The position numbers were made by a program, and so were the translations under genes. A DNA stretch of 64,000 bases from Clostridia bacterium. GTDB lineage: Bacteria > Bacillota_A > Clostridia > Oscillospirales > CAG-272. The notes beneath the pieces are model-generated. The model did no database searches. It worked only from the letters and a program-made list of their open reading frames with translations, and was not told the DNA's origin. This document shows positions 16,022 to 23,576 of the stretch, one piece after another (position 1 is the stretch's first letter; each line of letters starts with the position of its first letter). The DNA lies in contig JAGBRZ010000051.1 of assembly GCA_017632155.1 (NCBI GenBank), positions 22,123 through 86,122 of the forward strand, given 5' to 3'.

Positions 16022-16752
16022 GTTTTAATGTAAACCATCCCCTGCTCTTCGTCATTGTCGGCGCGATCATCGCGGTCGTTCTGGCGCAGTCCGCATTCTT
16101 CCTTGCCCGCGCGATCAAGCGCGCGAAGGAGCTCGGACTTGGCGAGCACATCAAAAAAACGGTTATCTCAGCCGCTATCTTCACGATAGCGCCCGCAGTT
16201 GCGGTGCTGATCGGTGTTGTTGCACTCTCAAAGAGCCTTGGAATTCCGCTGCCGTGGCTCAGGCTTTCCGTCATCGGCTCGATCACTTACGAAACGGTTG
16301 CCGCAGGCAATGCCCTTGAAGCGGCAAATATGAGCGCGGGTACGACGGTCACCGATCCCTCCATCTACATAACCATCGCGTGGGTAATGACTGTCGGCAT
16401 CGCGGCGGGACTCATTCTTGTTCCCTTTGTAACAAAGAAGCTTCAAAGCGGACTTGCAAAAGTCGGTATGAAGGACAAAAAGTGGGGCGAGATCTTCAAC
16501 AACGCAATGTTCCTTGGTATGATCTCCGCCTTTCTCGGCTACGTTTTTTGCGACGTCGGACTTGTTGCCAAGGGTGACACCTCGGGTCTGATCCCCGTTT
16601 GCGTAATGGCAACCTCGGCGGTAGTTATGGCTATTTGCGGTACTATCGCCACCAAATGCAAGATCCGTTGGCTTACCGATTACGCTCTCCCCATGAGCCT
16701 TATCGCGGGAATGGCATCGGCAATTCCCTTCACAATGCTTTTAGGAGGTTAA
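16018..16752 (+). CDS. DUF5058 family membrane protein
   Basis: A 244-residue integral membrane protein with about six transmembrane segments, matching the DUF5058 pattern as I know it (IAPAVAVLIGVVALSKSLGIPLPWLRLSVIGSITYE). The function of the family is not established. It overlaps the PAP2 stop (ATGA) and is followed 4 nt later by a second membrane protein of similar size, then an M20 peptidase. The arrangement looks like a two-subunit permease delivering a peptide or amide to the hydrolase; this is inferred from context only. Confidence 0.8.
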   Translation: MSFNVNHPLLFVIVGAIIAVVLAQSAFFLARAIKRAKELGLGEHIKKTVISAAIFTIAPAVAVLIGVVALSKSLGIPLPWLRLSVIGSITYETVAAGNALEAANMSAGTTVTDPSIYITIAWVMTVGIAAGLILVPFVTKKLQSGLAKVGMKDKKWGEIFNNAMFLGMISAFLGYVFCDVGLVAKGDTSGLIPVCVMATSAVVMAICGTIATKCKIRWLTDYALPMSLIAGMASAIPFTMLLGG

Positions 16753-16756
16753 GAAA

Positions 16757-17425
16757 ATGAAAAATACTAACCTTTCGTACATGGAAAGCGTTCACAGATC
16801 GGGACGCATTTGGGGCATCGCGGTTGCTTGCGTGCTCTTCCTTTTCCCCGTTTCTCTTTCGCTGATCTTCGGCACACTTCCCGATTTTGGTGTGCTACTC
16901 AAGGGCGTTTTTGCAACTGCACCGATGTATTGGGCTGTCGGAATCGTTGAGATATTCACCTATGTTCCTATGCTTGGCGCGGGAGGCACATACCTCTCCT
17001 TCGTTACGGGCAACATCTCGAACCTCAAGCTGCCTTGTGCCATTGACGCAATGGAGCGCGCGGGAGTTAAGGCTTCCGACGAGGAAGGCGAGGTCATTTC
17101 CACCATCGCAATCGCGGTTTCGAGCATCGTGACCACACTTATCATCCTCATCGGCGTTATCTGCATCGTTCCGCTGACGCCCATCCTTGAATCCCCCGTT
17201 CTCGTTCCCGCATTCGATATGATCCTACCCGCGCTCTTCGGCGGTCTTGCGGTAGTTTTCATTTCGAAAAATCTTAAGCTTTCAATTGCGCCCATCATTC
17301 TGATGCTCGTGCTCTTCATCTTCATCCCCGCGCTCAACGCCTCCACCGTCGGAATTATGGTTCCCGTCGGAGTTGTCTTCACCGTCATCGTTGCGCGCAT
17401 CCTTTACAAGAAGGGAGTTCTTTGA
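16757..17425 (+). CDS. Polytopic membrane protein, partner of the DUF5058 protein
   Basis: A 222-residue protein with six or so transmembrane helices. I recognise the gene neighbourhood but not a named domain. A distinctive loop between helices reads GAGGTYLSFVTGNISNLKLPCA, suggesting a substrate-binding or re-entrant glycine-rich element. It has a strong ribosome site (AGGAGG) and tight spacing on both sides (4 nt and 1 nt), so it likely forms a complex with the DUF5058 protein. Confidence 0.75.
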   Translation: MKNTNLSYMESVHRSGRIWGIAVACVLFLFPVSLSLIFGTLPDFGVLLKGVFATAPMYWAVGIVEIFTYVPMLGAGGTYLSFVTGNISNLKLPCAIDAMERAGVKASDEEGEVISTIAIAVSSIVTTLIILIGVICIVPLTPILESPVLVPAFDMILPALFGGLAVVFISKNLKLSIAPIILMLVLFIFIPALNASTVGIMVPVGVVFTVIVARILYKKGVL

Positions 17426-17426
17426 T

Positions 17427-18863
17427 ATGTGGGCACTTGCACTCATCCCCGCGGCGATAGTCGTCTTTTTGGCGGTACTGATCGTCCGCGCATCCGCCTT
17501 CAAACCCAAAAAGCAGCCCGAGCTTGACACTTATGAGGTCAATGTCGACAAGGAAAAGGCTGCCGCCGATCTTGCCGAGCTCGTTCGCTGCAAAACAGTA
17601 TCCTACCGCGATCCATCTCTTGAAGATGACGCTGAATTCGAAAAGCTGATCGCGCTTCTCCCCTCGCTCTACCCGAACGTGAACAAGGTCTGCGAGTTCA
17701 CCAGACTTGAAAACCGCGGACTTCTCTTCCGCTGGGCGGGCAAAAGCACCGACGCTCCCGCCGTTATGATGGCACACTACGACGTAGTTCCCGTGAACGA
17801 GGATCTTTGGGACACCCCCGCTTTTGAGGGTATCATCAAGGACGGCTTCGTCATCGGACGCGGCACGCTTGACACGAAGGTCACCTTCTCGGGCATCCTT
17901 TTTGCCGCAAATCAGCTCATCGGTGAGGGATTTGTTCCCGAAAACGACATCTATTTCGCATTTTCGGGCGGCGAAGAGGTCAACGGACTCGGCGCTGTGC
18001 GCATTGTTGATTATTTTGAAGAAAAAGGCATCACTCCCGCACTTGTTATCGACGAGGGCGGCGCTGTCGTTGAAAACGTATTCCCCGGCGTAAAGATTCC
18101 TTGCGGTTTGATAGGCATCGCAGAAAAAGGTATGATGGACGTCAAATATACCGTAAAATCGCAGGGTGGACACGCCTCCGCACCCAAGCCCGGTGCGCCC
18201 ATCGACAGACTTGCATCCGCTTGCCGCAATATGGTCGAGCACCCCTTCAAGCTCAAGCTCACCGCACCCGCCGCAGAGATGTTCGACACTCTTGGCAGAT
18301 ATTCCTCCTTCGTTTACCGCATCATCTTCTCGAATCTGAAGCTTTTCCTGCCCGTGCTTGATATGATCTGCAAAAAGGACGGCGGCGAGATGAACGCGCT
18401 GATGCGAACCACCGTTGCCTTCACTCAGGCGCAGGGCTCCTCGGCGACCAACGTCATCCCGCCCGAGGCATCGCTCGTTTCAAACATTCGACTCAATCCC
18501 GCCGACGATATGGAATCCGCGCTTGAATATATCAAGAATACGGTTGCAGACGAAAACGTCGAGGTCACCTGTATGCACGGAATGAACCCCTCGCGCATCT
18601 CGCGCACCGACTGTGAAGGATTCGAACGAGTCGCTTCCGCAGTTGCCTCGACCTGGAAGGGTTGCATTGTTGCACCCTATCTGATGGTTCAGTGCTCCGA
18701 CTCACGCCATTGGGGTCGCATCTCCGACCGCGTTTACCGCTTCTCCGCAATGGACCTGACCAAAGAAGAACGCGCCTCGATCCACGGAAATAACGAGAAG
18801 ATCCGCATCGAAGCGCTCGGAAGGACTGTGGAATTTTATATCAGACTTATGAAAAAGTGTTAA
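17427..18863 (+). CDS. Membrane-anchored M20 family peptidase (PM20D1/carboxypeptidase S-like)
   Basis: A 478-residue zinc hydrolase. Residues 2-25 form a transmembrane anchor. Metal and catalytic motifs follow: MMAHYDVVP (first His ligand and the catalytic Asp), GRGTLDTK (bridging Asp), FSGGEEVNG (catalytic Glu and ligand Glu), and a C-terminal SIHGNNE (His ligand). The insert between the catalytic halves fits the dimerisation domain. The pattern is closest to N-acyl-amino-acid hydrolases and carboxypeptidase S. The start at ATG 17427 directly follows the upstream stop. It is the last gene of the operon and probably hydrolyses what the membrane pair imports. Confidence 0.88.
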   Translation: MWALALIPAAIVVFLAVLIVRASAFKPKKQPELDTYEVNVDKEKAAADLAELVRCKTVSYRDPSLEDDAEFEKLIALLPSLYPNVNKVCEFTRLENRGLLFRWAGKSTDAPAVMMAHYDVVPVNEDLWDTPAFEGIIKDGFVIGRGTLDTKVTFSGILFAANQLIGEGFVPENDIYFAFSGGEEVNGLGAVRIVDYFEEKGITPALVIDEGGAVVENVFPGVKIPCGLIGIAEKGMMDVKYTVKSQGGHASAPKPGAPIDRLASACRNMVEHPFKLKLTAPAAEMFDTLGRYSSFVYRIIFSNLKLFLPVLDMICKKDGGEMNALMRTTVAFTQAQGSSATNVIPPEASLVSNIRLNPADDMESALEYIKNTVADENVEVTCMHGMNPSRISRTDCEGFERVASAVASTWKGCIVAPYLMVQCSDSRHWGRISDRVYRFSAMDLTKEERASIHGNNEKIRIEALGRTVEFYIRLMKKC

Positions 18864-18871
18864 AAACAAAC

Positions 18872-19490
18872 GGTTGGCTCAAGGAGCTAACAATCAGACC
18901 ACTGACAGACTCATATCGTATATTAGTATAGCAATATACCCAAAAGCAGAAAGCTATGTTCGCGCTCACAAAATGGGGTGCAGGGGCAAAGCCCCTGCAA
19001 GAAAAAACGATGTCATCCTGAGGGCGTGCCCGCAGGCATATACGCCCGAAGGATCTCGTGCCGCCCCCATTTACAAGGGCGGCGCGGTGCCTGCACGTTG
19101 AAGTTTGATGTGAATAACCGTAAAACTAAAGTCAAACTGCCTTTGTTAGCACATACTAAAGTCAACATAAACGAAATCACTGTGTAATTTTGAAAGTACA
19201 CAGTGATTTTTCATTTTCATATATATTTAATTTTTTGGTGCCGTGCAGACCACTTCGCCAGCACCGCGACGCGCAAAGAACAATTTGCGCGTCACGAGAT
19301 CCTTCGGGCGCAAGCGGTCTGCGGACGCGCCCTCAGGATGACATCGTAGAGAATGAAGGGGGCTGCGCCCCCTTCACCCCTGCATTGCGAGTGCAAACAT
19401 AGCTTTCTACTTTTTGTTCATAATGCTACATAAGAAATTTTATTAGACTCTGTCAGTAATCAAATGGTTGGCTCAAAGAGCCAACCATTT
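18872..19490. repeat. Palindromic non-coding element of about 620 bp (MITE-like)
   Basis: The two ends are long imperfect inverted repeats. At the left are GGTTGGCTC...CTGACAGACTC, then AAAGCTATGTT, TGCAGGGG, GATGTCATCCTGAGGGCG and GAAGGATCTCGTG. At the right the same blocks appear in reverse order and complement, ending GACTCTGTCAG...GAGCCAACC. The terminal hairpins and the GTCATCCTGAG...GAAGGATCTCGTG core look like a mobile, non-autonomous palindromic repeat. No ORF of credible length lies inside. It fills the entire gap between the M20 gene and the PII-like gene. Confidence 0.75.
19174..19209. terminator. Hairpin at the centre of the palindromic element
   Basis: A perfect 13-bp stem (19174-19186 with 19197-19209) with a 10-nt loop, followed on the plus strand by TTTTCATTTTC. 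It is terminator-like and may insulate the flanking operons. Confidence 0.6.
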
Positions 19491-19495
19491 TATTT
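19462..19495 (+). terminator. Terminal hairpin of the palindromic element, terminator-like
   Basis: A perfect 13-bp stem (AAATGGTTGGCTC, 19462-19474, with 19478-19490) is followed by TATTTTTA on the plus strand. A degenerate copy lies at the other end of the element (18871-18888). Confidence 0.6.
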
Positions 19496-20167
19496 TTAGT
19501 TTTCCTCAAGATTATCAAGCAATCCGAAGCCCGCGACTGCGCTGACGGGGAGTGACATTACTACCGCGCCGGCATCTGTCTGGGTACCTGCTTTATTGAT
19601 GATGGACTTCATAATAGCCGCCTTTTCGGTTGCTCTGGCAACTATCATAATAACTTCCTTTTCGCTCGCGATCGAAACACCGAAGAACTTTGCGGCGTCT
19701 TTTGAGCCCGTGCCCTTGCCGTGAAGGACTGTTCCTCCGCGCGCGCCCGCTTCTCTTGCGGCTTCCATAACGGTATCGGTATAGCCCTCATTGGCTATTG
19801 CCAGAACGATCTCGTAATTATAATTTATCTCGGGCGCGCCCTCTGCGGGTCTGCCTGCGTTAAGATTAGCCAAGGTCTTGCCTCCTCCTACACTTTTGAT
19901 GGGTGTTGCCGCGATTATTCCCTGACCGGGAGCGTCGATATAAAGATTTCTGCGCGCTTCCTCGATCAGCCTTGCCGTGCGGTCACGGTCTGCAATCGTT
20001 ATAATAATGTGATATTCGTGTGTGCTGAGCCCAAGAAGGTCAAGCACGTTTTTTGTCGCCGTGCCTCTGCCAAGGAGCTCGATCGACAAGGGGAGCTCTA
20101 GGGATTGCACAATGGCGTTCATACGCGGTGCCACCGCGGGATGGACCACAGAAATTACAAAATTCAT
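19496..20167 (-). CDS. Tandem PII-like (GlnB-fold) regulatory protein
   Basis: A 223-residue cytoplasmic protein with two GlnB-like ferredoxin-fold repeats, about 1-110 and 118-223. The second is the clearer one (EIVLAIANEGYTDTVMEAAREAGARGGTVLHGKGTG...EKEVIMIVARATEKAAIMKSI). PII proteins bind adenine nucleotides and 2-oxoglutarate or bicarbonate and gate transporters or enzymes; here the neighbour to be gated is the DUF1538 membrane protein. The start is ATG 20167, preceded by GGGGGTGAAAG; it lies inside the coding end of the DUF1538 gene (8-nt overlap with a shifted frame), a sign of translational coupling. Monomeric tandem duplication of PII is unusual. Confidence 0.8.
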   Translation of the reverse strand: MNFVISVVHPAVAPRMNAIVQSLELPLSIELLGRGTATKNVLDLLGLSTHEYHIIITIADRDRTARLIEEARRNLYIDAPGQGIIAATPIKSVGGGKTLANLNAGRPAEGAPEINYNYEIVLAIANEGYTDTVMEAAREAGARGGTVLHGKGTGSKDAAKFFGVSIASEKEVIMIVARATEKAAIMKSIINKAGTQTDAGAVVMSLPVSAVAGFGLLDNLEEN

Positions 20168-20172
20168 ATCTT

Positions 20173-21630
20173 TCACCCCCAAAGCTCGATGATCTCGTCA
20201 TCAAGAGCGGTTTCAACCTCAATATCCGCGCGCTTCTTGCGGCCGTAGATGAATCCGACGATCTGAATTGAGATAAGCGGCATCATAGCAACGGTTGCAA
20301 CGATTCCAAATGCATCGGTCAGAACGTTTCCGCCCGCTGCCGTGCAGACTCCGATGAGGAACTGGAGCATAAAGGTCGCCGTCATTGGTCCCGAGGCAAC
20401 TCCGCCCGAGTCGAACGCTATCGCGGTATAAATATCTGGAACAAAGAAGGTCAAAATCAGCGCAATGGCGTAGCCCGGAACGACGAACCACATGATCGAA
20501 ATGCCTGTGATAACGCGGAGCATTGCAATTCCCATTGCAATAGCTATCGCGATCGAAAGGCTGTACTTGATTGCCTTGCCGGGGATCGCGCCCGAGGAAA
20601 CGCTTTCGATCTGCTTTTCGAGAACGTATACGGCGGGCTCGGCGGAGATGATGAACCAACCAAGGCACATTGCAAGCGGAATGAGGAGATATTTTGTCCA
20701 GCCGCTATAAAGTGCCTCGCCGAGGACTGCTCCAAGCGAGGAAAATCCGACGTTTACGCCCGTCAGGAACAAAACGAGTCCAACGTATGTAAAAATAACA
20801 CCCCAGCAGATCTTGAAAAAGGAGTGCGCCTGCATTCTCCAAACAAAGAACTGGAAAATGAGGAAGATCGCAACGATGGGCAGAAGCGCCATCGCGGTTT
20901 CAAGCAGATAGTGAGGTATCGCCTTGATATAAGCCATACCGATCTCGGTCGTGCTGCCCCAATCGACGGTGGTGACGCTTGTTACGCCGTCCGCATTCGG
21001 ATAAAGAAAGCCGAGAATAAGAACGAAGAGGATCGGCCCGATCGAGCAGAGTGCGACAAGACCGAAGCTGTCGCTTCCCGCGTCACGGTCGGAACGTATA
21101 TTCGCAACACCGACGCCGAGCGCGAGGATGAAGGGCACCGTCATCGGCCCCGTGGTTACTCCTCCCGCATCAAAAGCGATGCAAAGATAATTTGCATCCG
21201 CAAGCGCGGCGAGGATAAATACTATCGCATAAAATCCGAGCAAGAGCCAGCGAAGCTTAATTCCAAGGAAGATACGGAGCATACATACCATAAGGAAAAA
21301 GCCAACGCCGATTCCGACGGTTACGATTAGCACCATATTGTCGATGTGCGGAACCGTCTGCGCCAAAACCTGAAGGTCGGGCTCCGAAATGGTGACCGCT
21401 ACACCAAGCACAAAGCTGACGATAAGTATCAGCCAAAGCTTTTTCGATTTTGTCAGCGAAGCACCGATACGGTTACCTATGACCGTCATCGAGGTTTCCG
21501 CGCCCTGAGTGAAAAGTCCCATACCCACGATTATCATCAGCGTACCGATAAGGAACGCGACAAGGAGGCTGGGCTCGATCGGTGTTAAGAACAAGCACAA
21601 AAGTGCCACGATGACTACTATCGGCAACAC
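20173..21630 (-). CDS. DUF1538 family membrane protein (tandem domains)
   Basis: A 485-residue protein from the GTG at 21630 with about 12-14 transmembrane segments arranged as two homologous halves. Each contains the DUF1538 hallmark AxDxGGVxxGPMTxxF (FDAGGVTTGPMTVPF and FDSGGVASGPMTATF). The function of the family is unproven; repeated halves with GPMT re-entrant motifs suggest an ion or small-solute channel or carrier. The true N-terminus probably extends upstream: codons continue in frame (SKFAVFGEKIKESAIS precedes VLPIVV, as in relatives) to a GGGAGG site at 21699-21704, but no ATG, GTG or TTG is present there. The gene is coupled to the PII-like gene. Confidence 0.85.
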   Translation of the reverse strand: MLPIVVIVALLCLFLTPIEPSLLVAFLIGTLMIIVGMGLFTQGAETSMTVIGNRIGASLTKSKKLWLILIVSFVLGVAVTISEPDLQVLAQTVPHIDNMVLIVTVGIGVGFFLMVCMLRIFLGIKLRWLLLGFYAIVFILAALADANYLCIAFDAGGVTTGPMTVPFILALGVGVANIRSDRDAGSDSFGLVALCSIGPILFVLILGFLYPNADGVTSVTTVDWGSTTEIGMAYIKAIPHYLLETAMALLPIVAIFLIFQFFVWRMQAHSFFKICWGVIFTYVGLVLFLTGVNVGFSSLGAVLGEALYSGWTKYLLIPLAMCLGWFIISAEPAVYVLEKQIESVSSGAIPGKAIKYSLSIAIAIAMGIAMLRVITGISIMWFVVPGYAIALILTFFVPDIYTAIAFDSGGVASGPMTATFMLQFLIGVCTAAGGNVLTDAFGIVATVAMMPLISIQIVGFIYGRKKRADIEVETALDDEIIELWG

Positions 21631-21753
21631 CGAAATTGCCGATTCTTTGATCTTTTCGCCAAAAACTGCGAATTTGCTTTGCGGTTTGATCGCTATGTCC
21701 TCCCATAAACGCGGGGCTTTGCACCCGAAATTTGAAAGTTTTCTTCCTATTTA

Positions 21754-21782
21754 ATTATATCATATATGCACACCAGTGTCAA
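21754..21782 (-). promoter_or_regulatory. Sigma-A promoter of the DUF1538/PII-like operon
   Basis: Minus-strand TTGACA (21777-21782) and TATAAT (21754-21759), 17-bp spacing. Transcription would begin near 21747. Confidence 0.75.
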
Positions 21783-21836
21783 CCGCGAACTTTGACGAAA
21801 GAGTGACCTCGACATAAATTTATTAAAAATTTTGAA

Positions 21837-21858
21837 AAGGAGCCGGGGGCGGCTCCTT
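21837..21858 (-). terminator. Terminator of the MATE gene
   Basis: AAGGAGCC (21837-21844) pairs with GGCTCCTT (21851-21858), with a 6-nt loop; an AT-rich, T-containing tail follows on the minus strand. Confidence 0.75.
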
Positions 21859-21861
21859 AAA

Positions 21862-23217
21862 TTAATTTTCAATGCTCCTCATCGCCTTTTTGAACTGGAA
21901 GGCAAACAGAATGACTGTGAAGGTGACGGCGATGATGTCCGCAATCGGCTCGGCTGTGTAGACGCCGAGAGTCTTATCGACCATAAACTGCGGAACGATA
22001 TAAATTAGAGGAAGCAGCAGCACGAATTTTCGCACAACGGCAACCGTTACCGATGAAAGCGCCTTGCCGAGGGATACGAACGTCATCTGGCAGGCTATCT
22101 GCGCGCCGAAGATGATAAGTCCTCCAAAATAAATTCGGATAACGCTCGCGGTGAAATCAACGAGAGCTGCATCGGGCGTGAATACCGTGGGCAAGAGGCG
22201 CGGGAATATCATAATCGAGCTCCAAAGAAGAACCGAATATGTCAGGCAAGAGATGAGGAGCAAACGGTAGGTCTTTTTGACGCGTGCGGCATTCTTTGCG
22301 CCGAAGTTGTAGCTGAGTATCGGCTGTGCGCCCTGTGCGATGCCGTTCATCGGGAGCATTGCAAACTGCATTACGCTTGAAAGGATGGTCATTGCGCCAA
22401 CCGCGACGTCGCCGCCGTATTCGAGAAGCGAGGAATTGAAGCAGACCGAGATCACGCTTTCGCTCGCCTGCATCATAAAGCTTGCCATTCCAAGCCCGAG
22501 ACAGGGGAAGATCACCTTTGCCGAGATCCGCATATTTTCAGTCTTCAAGCGGATGAGTGCCTTTTTTGAGAAGAGGAAGCTGAGCACCCATACGGTCGAA
22601 AATGACTGCGAAATGACGGTTGCCAGGGCAGCGCCACGGACTCCCATACCGAAAACGTAGATAAAGAGCGGGTCAAGTGCAATATTCGTCACCGCGCCGA
22701 TGACGACCGAGAGCATTGCGATCTTCGAGTATCCCTGAGCGGTTACAAAGGCATTCATACCCAGCGTCAGCTGCACAAAAACCGTGCCGATGGCGTAGAT
22801 ATTCATATAATCACAAGCGTATTCGATGGTGTTTTCGCTCGCACCGAAGGCAAGCAGGAGCGGGCGGTTGAAGATCAGTAAGATCGCGGTCAGAATTGCC
22901 GAAATGACAATCTGCAGCGAAAAACAGTTTCCAAGTATCTTCTCTGCGCTGTCCATTTTCTTTTCGCCCATTGCAATCGAGGCTCGCGGCGCACCGCCCG
23001 AGCTTACAAGCGCGGCAACGGCGGAAACGGTCATAATTATCGGCATACAAACGCCGACGCCCGTCAGCGCAAGATCGCCGATCTCCTCAATATGACCGAT
23101 AAAAATTCGGTCAACGATGTTATAAAGCATATTTATAAGCTGTGCCGTAACTGTAGGCAAAGCAAGCTTAAAAAGCAACCCGCCAATCGGCGCGGTACCG
23201 AGGAATTCTTTGTTCAT
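21862..23217 (-). CDS. MATE family efflux transporter
   Basis: A 451-residue membrane protein with twelve predicted transmembrane segments in two bundles, of the DinF/NorM type seen in Bacillota (FLGTAPIGGLLFKLALPTVTAQLINMLYNIVDRIFIGHI is the standard N-terminus; GIAQGAQPILSYNFGAKN is the standard second-half motif). It would export cationic drugs or metabolites using a Na+ or H+ gradient. The start is ATG 23217 (GGGGGGAC upstream) rather than the in-frame ATG 13 codons earlier. Monocistronic, with its own promoter and a short inverted repeat overlapping the -10. Confidence 0.92.
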   Translation of the reverse strand: MNKEFLGTAPIGGLLFKLALPTVTAQLINMLYNIVDRIFIGHIEEIGDLALTGVGVCMPIIMTVSAVAALVSSGGAPRASIAMGEKKMDSAEKILGNCFSLQIVISAILTAILLIFNRPLLLAFGASENTIEYACDYMNIYAIGTVFVQLTLGMNAFVTAQGYSKIAMLSVVIGAVTNIALDPLFIYVFGMGVRGAALATVISQSFSTVWVLSFLFSKKALIRLKTENMRISAKVIFPCLGLGMASFMMQASESVISVCFNSSLLEYGGDVAVGAMTILSSVMQFAMLPMNGIAQGAQPILSYNFGAKNAARVKKTYRLLLISCLTYSVLLWSSIMIFPRLLPTVFTPDAALVDFTASVIRIYFGGLIIFGAQIACQMTFVSLGKALSSVTVAVVRKFVLLLPLIYIVPQFMVDKTLGVYTAEPIADIIAVTFTVILFAFQFKKAMRSIEN

Positions 23218-23234
23218 AATGTCCCCCCTCTGTC

Positions 23235-23256
23235 GTGGTAAATAGTATTGTACCAC
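23235..23256. promoter_or_regulatory. Inverted repeat overlapping the MATE promoter, candidate operator
   Basis: GTGGTA (23235-23240) and TACCAC (23251-23256) are perfect inverted halves separated by 10 bp and cover the -10 box. The size suits a TetR- or MarR-type repressor, but none is encoded next to it. Confidence 0.45.
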
Positions 23257-23275
23257 AATTCATATCTTTTGTCAA
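23247..23275 (-). promoter_or_regulatory. Sigma-A promoter of the MATE gene
   Basis: Minus-strand TTGACA (23270-23275) and TACAAT (23247-23252), 17-bp spacing. Confidence 0.72.
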
Positions 23276-23321
23276 CACAAAAATATTCAAAATTTGTTGA
23301 ACTAAAAAGCGAATAATCGTA

Positions 23322-23350
23322 TAGACAATGGGGAAAATTTATGATATAAT
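23322..23350 (+). promoter_or_regulatory. Sigma-A promoter of the DSP-type phosphatase gene
   Basis: TAGACA (23322-23327) and TATAAT (23345-23350), 17-bp spacing. Transcription would start near 23357, so the leader of about 220 nt consists almost entirely of repeat copy 1. Confidence 0.68.
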
Positions 23351-23360
23351 ATAAAGAAGC

Positions 23361-23520
23361 CAATTGTAAAACTGCGTTTTACAATTGATAACCGCGCGGC
23401 GGGATTGCACGCGCTTATCGCCGCCTGTCAAAATCCGTGATTTTGACGGCTCCCCTCGGCGCGTGGACTCGCTCGGCTCGTCTAATCGGTGTTTTTTCGG
23501 CGGCAAAGCCACCTAAAAAA
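23361..23520 (+). repeat. Three-hairpin dispersed repeat, copy 1
   Basis: Order of elements: hairpin 1 (12-bp perfect stem CAATTGTAAAAC / GTTTTACAATTG, 23361-23387); a CGCGCTTATCGCCGCC block; hairpin 2 (GTCAAAATC / GATTTTGAC); the block GGCTCCCCTCGGCGCG; a GACTCGCTCGGCTCGTCT segment; and hairpin 3 (TTTTTTCGGCGGC / GCCACCTAAAAAA). The same order occurs at 29619-29763 and, inverted, at 32381-32524. Here it lies in the 5' leader of the phosphatase gene in the sense direction. Confidence 0.85.
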
Positions 23521-23576
23521 CAATTTTATTATAATTTGCTAACTATTACGATCAAATAAAAATTAAGGAGGACGAT

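Noticed and set aside
18872..19490. CRISPR array or attachment site
   Set aside because: The structure is a single inverted repeat with no regularly spaced direct repeats and no tRNA or integrase nearby.
23361..23520. Rho-independent terminator or attenuator in the phosphatase leader
   Set aside because: The final hairpin has its T-run before the stem and an A-run after it on both strands, so the U-tail required for termination is missing.
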